Shown: one piece after another, positions 58,081-64,000 of the stretch
Position numbering within the stretch: the stretch's first letter is position 1
Layout of the letters: each line of letters begins with the position of its first letter
DNA from: Pisaster brevispinus
Lineage: Eukaryota > Echinodermata > Asteroidea > Forcipulatida > Asteriidae
Length of the DNA stretch: 64,000 nucleotides
Assembly (NCBI GenBank): GCA_023634235.1
Contig: JAMKCF010000075.1
Location: 62,001 to 126,000, forward strand
Direction: 5' to 3'
Made by a program: the position numbers and the translations under genes
Notes under the pieces: model-generated
Databases searched by the model: none
The model's input: only the letters and a program-made list of their open reading frames with translations
Told to the model about the DNA's origin: nothing

Positions 58081-58289
58081 ATACAAAGATTTCAGAGGGG
58101 CTCCACTATTTCGATGTGTATTGTTAAAATTTTCCTGTAGAAAGAGCTAGTTCTTATGAAAGAGAGAAACAAAATTACTCGTCTCTAACCTTATGTAAAA
58201 ATAGTAGCGTTTTGTGGCTGAGTGGTAATGTGCGCATTTCCTTGTTATGGTTTGAGACAGATCATAAAGAGCATAATGAATCCTGCGTT

Positions 58290-59355
58290 TAAGGCCATTT
58301 ATAAAAGTGGAAACAAACAGGCTTGGAAACGTTTTGAAAAAATGGAAAATACAGTATAATGATCTGAAATTAGGGGGGGCTGAAATGCAAAATGGAGCAT
58401 GATTTTAAAAGTGAGAGTCAGCATAGGACGACAAATCAGAAAGTGATGTTTAAGAAATCAAACGAGTTGCGAAAGCACTATAAAGGTCAGTAAAGAGAGC
58501 CAAAACCACAATACAGAGATTAAATGCAGGAAGAAGTAATCACAGAAATGTGAAAGTGAAGAAAGAGTATGGAAGAACCTGGTTGAACAAAAAAGAAGAA
58601 AACAAGATTTGAATGACACAGTACAATTTGCATGGGATTTGCTAGCAAATGAAGGGGTAGCAGTGAAATCATTGATGGTACAAGATTTGTAAGGTAATCA
58701 AGTATAATTTCCAGACTTTGAAAACGCAGATAGCCATGACATATCTTCATCAGTTGATAGAATGCTCTATATGAAAAACACTATAATTGGAGGGTGATGG
58801 CTCTTTCCCATCATTATATGCCTTTCAAACACGATGAAACAACTAAATACTTTGTTTTCTGTGCAACCATTACCAAATGGCAAAGGTGTTCAGGAAAGAT
58901 TAAAAGATAAACTAATAATGTACATACCGGTACTCTCCAAAATATGCCTCCCACAGAAGTCTTCGATGAACTGACGATAAAATTCTGGCTTTGTTGTCAT
59001 TACTGAAATGTGGCGATCAGATGATTTGATTTTAGCTATTGCCAAGGTTGCTGAACAAAACATAATGCCATTTTGGAAGTGCCCCAAGATCTTATAATGA
59101 TTACTCAAACCTTGCAATCTGTAAATGTAAATGGGAAAACTTTCAGACTTAAGTTTGTCATTTGAGCAGATTTGAAATTTGTTAGTCTACTATAGGGTTT
59201 AGGAGCATGCTCTTCCGATTACAGACTTTGTCCTTGGTGAAAGACAAAGAAATCAAACTTCTATGATGTCTTAAATAAGTTCTCAAAAGATGATGTTGTG
59301 TCGTGTGCAAGATCCATTTCAGAAATCCAACACCTCTCTAAACAAAAGAAGTAAA
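58290..59355 (+). pseudogene. Decayed coding sequence, plus strand
   Basis: Open pieces in changing frames: VWKNLVEQKRRKQDLNDTVQ and FAWDLLANEGVAVKSLMVQD (58570-58690), FPDFENADSHDISSSVDRM (58710-58762), LFSVQPLPNGKGVQERLKDK (58853-58912), and FYDVLNKFSKDDVVSCARSI then SEIQHLSKQKK and stop (59260-59352). The pieces are protein-like but separated by stops. No family assigned. Part overlaps the minus-strand exon candidate 58928-59002, so one reading must be wrong. Confidence 0.35.
58928..59002 (-). other. Candidate coding exon, minus strand
   Basis: Acceptor CACATTTCAG ends at 59003; donor GTATGT starts at 58927. The 75 bp hold 24 open codons, MTTKPEFYRQFIEDFCGRHI plus LEST, with two leading and one trailing base. 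The Y.QF...FC pattern resembles segments that follow the IEVRYH.SCYK block in the family of the neighbouring pseudogene, but it lies upstream of exon 1, so it would belong to another copy. Confidence 0.35.
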
Positions 59356-59769
59356 AAGCAGATTCCACTATTCTTGTCGAAGCCCACCTATTTTCCCACA
59401 AATCCCAATATTCTTGCATAATTCCAGACCCCTTCACTTATATTTGCCAGTTTCTGACCAACTCATCTGTCAACTCATGCTATTTTTATAGTACAGCTGA
59501 CAACATTGGAAAGAATACGAAAAATATTCAGTGTAAAAATATCAAGAAAATTCAAAGATTTTGTTCAAAGTCTTGGCTTTGACCTGTAGTTTTTCACAAA
59601 TAAAGATGGCTTGCATGTTCACCCATTCTGATTTTGTCGGGCCTCAACATGAAAGGATTCATAATAACATCAATTTGGCCCCGTTGTGTGGTACGATTAA
59701 GAGAGTTGAAAGATAATATGAAAACTGATATGGACAAAGAAGAGCTTAAACTAAAACAGAGTTATGGGT

Positions 59770-60197
59770 GTGGCGTGTCGTGGCAAAGCAGATAAGAGCA
59801 CTGGACTCAAGCTCTGGTGTTTCTGATCAGCAGAGTGTGGGTTTGAGTCCCGATCGTGACACTCGTGTCCTTAAGCAAGACACTTCACCATTATTACTTT
59901 GTCCTTTGGAAAGGGATTTAAAGCCGTTGGTCCCGTGTGTTGTGTAATGCACTTAGAAGTGCACTTATCAAAAAAACACAGGGGTTCGCCCCGGTGTCCT
60001 GGTTTGATTGGGTGCACATTGCACCACAGCACATTGTAAACCATTACATAGTGCTATGTAAAGGAAAAAGGTCTCATACTTAAGAATCGTAGCCCCACAT
60101 ACCTACAGAAAAATACTGAATGTTGAAGCGCCTTGAGCATTACTTAGTGATGGATATAAGCGCTATATAAGAAGCCACTATTTTTATTATTATTATA
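59770..60197 (+). mobile_element. Near-complete tRNA-derived SINE, about 430 bp
   Basis: tRNA-like head with AAGCAGATAAGAGCACTGGA, a long variable-arm-like stretch and B box GGGTTTGAGTCCC; the linker GTGACACTCGTGTCCTTAAG; a body containing TTAAAGCCGTTGGTCCCGTG and GGGGTTCGCCCCGGTGTCCT; a 3' end AAGCGCTATATAAGAAG with a (TTA)n tail. Leu/Ser-type tRNA origin is suggested by the variable arm. Copies in pieces at 27735, 28360 and 28960. Echinoderm-type by my memory. Confidence 0.85.
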
Positions 60198-61629
60198 AGA
60201 CGATTACGAGTAAAAGACAATTACGAGTAAAAACCTTCGCAGGATGTAACACTGTACATGCATGTGTTTGCGAAAAACATATTGCAACAGCCATCAAGCT
60301 TCAAATGGTAATTTGAGTAAATTTTTGCAAAAAACTTTTGAAAAAATTACAGAAATACGAGCTAGTATTTTTAGGCAACAAATCACCTCAAACTTGATGC
60401 TTAAATGCAATTAGTGAACAAAGAAAACATAATTTAATTTCTTCCTCCCAGCTTCCTGAGAACACCAGAACTCAAAATAGTGTGCAGTTTTTATAGTACA
60501 GAGGGCAACAATAAACAAAAGTGTAAAAACAAGGAATAAGTTGGTTTAGATAAATGTAAATAAACAGTTTGTTGTCATACCTTTGTTTAATTTTTTTTAA
60601 TTTAACGTTTATAGAGCTACCATGAACGGGTGTCATTTGGTATTCACATGCATGATCGTACAGTTGTATAACTTCAGCTGATTTCCTCATGTTTTGTATA
60701 TAGTGACAGAGAAAACATTAGTTGGCAATTCAGTTTTTTTTGTCTTTGTTCAATTCAATTCAGTTGACATTGATTTAGCACTCTCTAATAAACCAATGTT
60801 GCAGTTCATATTTGACTATTGTTTTCAAAAAGATGTTTGTAACTACATTAATGATTTTTAATTTTGTTATACCTCTATTATTGTTGCTATTATTTTAGTG
60901 ATGAATAGGTGTACTGTACCCAAAGTATGACTTATTTCTGGACTCATTTCATGTACGTGTAAAACATAATGAGTAAAAAAAAAAAATTTGAGTTTTTTAT
61001 TTTTGTTAAAAAATGAACCGTTTTTGAGAAAAAAAACCCAGAATTAATAACTTTTCAGAAACCAACTTCTCATTGATTCAAATGTTTATATTTTTTCTAC
61101 GAACATGTGTATTAACTATGTCAGTATGTAAGTTAGGATTGAACGCCCCTCTGCGGTTACATATCACGTTAAGTTTTTTTTTTTTTCTGTGAATGGAACA
61201 CAGCAAACCAGTCATGTTAAGGTCCAACAGGGTTTGGGTTAATCTAATTTAACAATCCCAGTGCACTGCCTTCCAGCGAATGTACAAGAGTTAACACGCA
61301 ATCTTAAGTGAACAAAACAGGGGTCAACATTTTCAAACATTTGAAACTATTCAAACAGGGGTCATCAAATTCAACTGATTAAAAGGTGAAACTGTTCAAA
61401 CAAGTTCATCTCACATTAAAAAGCTTACAAACTTGCTTGTGATGTTTATTTAAAACTTGTTTTTACTTGTCCATGATGAACAGCAATTATCAAAATCAAC
61501 CTTGTGAATTGTTTATTAAGTATTTTTATTTTCACAACTTCCTCTACCGACCTGTACATTCATGCAACTTTGTGATTCTAAGTGCATGATTCCTTGGATG
61601 GTAGATTTATGTTTGACCAAAAATGTACC
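60198..61629. other. No gene seen
   Basis: AT-rich with A and T runs (60976, 61165). No repeat or frame recognised. Confidence 0.5.
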
Positions 61630-64000
61630 AAATGATAGGTTTCTTCAAACATAGAGGGTTGAGATGAATGTACTCTTTCAATAACAAATGATGTACCATC
61701 CTTTTATAATAAACAACTAATCTAGAGGATTGGGATGAATAATCTCTTCCAAAAAACAATGATGAACCATCCCTTGATGGTATGTTTCTTAAAAACTAGA
61801 GGATTGGAATGAATTTACTCTTCCAATAACCAATGATGTACCATCCCTGTGTGATGTGTTTCTTGAAAACTTTAGGATTGGAATGAATGTACTCTTCCAA
61901 AAACCAATAATGTACCCTGATTATAGTTTTCTTGAAAACTTAAAGTCTTGAATGATTTTACTCTTCCAATAACCACTGATGTACCATCCTTTTTTGATAA
62001 ACAACTAATTAGAGGATTGAAATGAATGTTTTCTTCCAATAACCAATTATGTACCATTCCTTTAATGATATGTGTTTCTTGAAAAAAAGAGGATTGAAAC
62101 GAATGTACTCTTCAAGTAACAAATCATGTACCATCGCTTTATGATATGTTTTGTGAAAACTAGAGGATTGGTATGAATGAACTCTTCCAATAACCGAAGA
62201 TGTACCATCCCTTTATGATGTGTTTCTTGAAAACTTGAGGATTGGAATGAATGTACTCTTCCAATAACCAATGATGTATCGTCCGTTTATGATGTGTTTC
62301 TTGAAAACGAGACGATTTGAATGAATGTACTCTTCCAATAACCAATGATGTACCATCCCTTGATGATATGTTTCGTGAAACAAGAGGATTGGAAAGAATG
62401 TACTCTTCCAGTAACCAATGATGTACAATCCCTTTATGATGTGTTTCTTGAAAACTTGAGGATTGGAATGAATGAACTCTTCCAATAACCAAAGATGTAC
62501 CACCCACTTTATGATGTGTTTCCTGAAAACTAGAGGCTTGGAATGAATGTACTCTTGCAATAACCAAAGATGTACCAGCCCTTTATGATAAACAACTAAT
62601 TTAGAGGATTGGGATGAATGTACTCTTCCAATAACCAATGATGTACCATCCCTTTCTGATGTGTTTCTTGAGAACTAGAGGATTGGAAGGAATGTACTCT
62701 TCAAAAAACAATGATGTAACATATCTTTTCGATGTGTTTTTTGAAAACTAGAGGATTGGAATGAATGTACCCTTCCAAAAACCATTGATGTACTATCCCT
62801 TTATGATGTGTTTCTTGAAAACTTTAGGATTGGAATGAATGTACTCTTCCAAAAACCAATAATGTACCCTGATTATAGTTTTCTTGAAAACTTAAAGTCT
62901 TGAATGATTTTACTCTTCCAATAACCACTGATGTACCATCCTTTTTTGATAAACAACTAGATTAGAGGATTGAAATGAATGTTTTCTTCCAATAACCAAT
63001 TATGTACCATTCCTTTAATGATATGTGTTTCTTGAAAAAAAGAGGATTGAAACGAATGTACTCTTCAAGTAACAAATCATGTACCATCGCTTTATGATAT
63101 GTTTCGTGAAAACTAGAGGATTGGTATGAATGAACTCTTCCAATAACCGAAGATGTACCATCCCTTTATGATGTGTTTCTTGAAAACTTGAGGATTGGAA
63201 TGAATGTACTCTTCCAATAACCAATGATGTATCGTCCGTTTATGATGTGTTTCTTGAAAACGAGACGATTTGAATGAATGTACTCTTCCAATAACATATA
63301 ATGTACCATCCCTTGATGATATGTTTCGTGAAACAAGAGGATTGGAAAGAATGTACTCTTCCAGTAACCAATGATGTACAATCCCTTTATGATGTGTTTC
63401 TTGAAAACTTGAGGATTGGAATGAATGAACTCTTCCAATAACTGAAGATGTACCATCCCTTTATGATGTGTTTCTTGAAAACTTGAGGATTGGAATGAAT
63501 GTACTCTTCCAAAAACCAATGTTGTATGGTCCGTTTATGATGTGTTTCTTGAAAACTACAGGATTGGAATGAATGTACTCTTCCAAAAACCAACGATGTA
63601 CCATGATGGTATGTTTCTTGAAATCGAGACGATTTGAATGAATGTGCTCTTCCAAAAACTAATGATGTACCTCGATGATAATTTTCTTGAAAACTAGAAG
63701 TCTGGAATGATATTACTCTTCCAATAACCAATGATTTACTATCCTTTTTTGATAAACAACTAATTAAGAGGATTGGGATGAATGTTCTCTACGAATTTCC
63801 AATGATGTACCATCCCTTTATGAAATGAATGTACTCTTCCAAAAACCAATGATGTACCATCCCTTTATGATGTGTTTCTTGAAAACTTGAGGATTGGAAT
63901 GATTGTACTCTTCAAAAAACAAATGATGTTACTTGATGATATGTTTCTTGAAAATTGGAGGATTTGGATGAATGTTCTCTTCCAATAACCAATGATGTAC
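61630..64000. repeat. Large 75-bp minisatellite array
   Basis: About 30 units sharing TGATGTGTTTCTTGAAAAC, GGATTGGAATGAATGTACTC and TTCCAATAACCAATGATGTA. The regular period is 75 bp, with some shortened or extended units. Reverse-strand frames of up to 141 codons, repeating every 25 residues, follow from the period; frames overlap each other and are not called as genes. The array runs past the window end. Confidence 0.95.
61871..63460. repeat. 953-bp higher-order duplication in the 75-bp array
   Basis: Positions 61871 to about 62510 and 62823 to about 63460 are nearly identical through about 640 bp, including aberrant units such as TACCCTGATTATAGTTTTC. Offset is 952-953 bp. Other neighbouring units differ far more. 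Confidence 0.9.

Noticed and set aside
62160..63731. Reverse-strand frames of 114-141 codons with 25-residue repeats
   Set aside because: Explained by the 75-bp period; several frames overlap and all are interrupted at irregular units.

Overview
The window is eukaryotic, AT-rich and dominated by repeats. It has no bacterial features and no clear intact long protein-coding gene. Two tRNA-derived SINE families, many TTAA-flanked short DNA transposons, minisatellites with 66-, 75- and 77-bp units, and a truncated non-LTR retrotransposon point to a marine invertebrate deuterostome. An echinoderm, perhaps a sea star, is my best guess; this rests on remembered repeat styles and not on a search.

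Layout. 0-13 kb: 66-bp satellite arrays (1-3130 and 7085-7400), the first split by a 1.5-kb TTAA transposon; SINE remnants, a 381-bp MITE, a small 75-bp array and several candidate small plus-strand exons. 13-19 kb: tRNA-like SINE heads, then a segmental duplication (14.57-16.43 and 16.43-19.24 kb) carrying a duplicated, phase-matched exon pair. 19.2-22.8 kb: irregular tandem array of a 0.7-1.1-kb unit. 23.8-25.4 kb: foldback transposon with long inverted arms and a 9-bp target duplication. 27.7-29.2 kb: SINE debris around one exon-like sequence with a frameshift. 29.2-37.7 kb: repeated blocks of about 1.7-2.2 kb, into which a TTAA MITE, a LINE fragment and a 1.8-kb TIR element have inserted; the repeated blocks preserve the empty sites of the first two. 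37.8-38.6 kb: 77-bp array with a 164-bp MITE and 8-bp target duplication. 39-49 kb: mostly unassigned, with LINE tails, a SINE head, one 97-codon open exon-like block and two TTAA MITEs. 49.4-58.1 kb: a possible terminal exon, a degenerate tandem repeat, a long hairpin, a near-complete SINE, a spliced minus-strand pseudogene (54.9-56.7 kb) and two inverted copies of a repeat carrying a TTTCACGAAGTGAC-like motif. 58.3-60.2 kb: degenerate coding remnants and a near-complete SINE. 61.6-64.0 kb: 75-bp minisatellite with a 953-bp higher-order duplication, running off the window end.

The best coding signals are the minus-strand pseudogene, the LINE reverse-transcriptase remnant and the duplicated exon pair. 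Other exon calls rest on splice-like borders plus an open frame and are weak individually. I see no pathway or operon-like cooperation; the window looks like intergenic or intronic DNA shaped by transposition, local duplication and satellite turnover.
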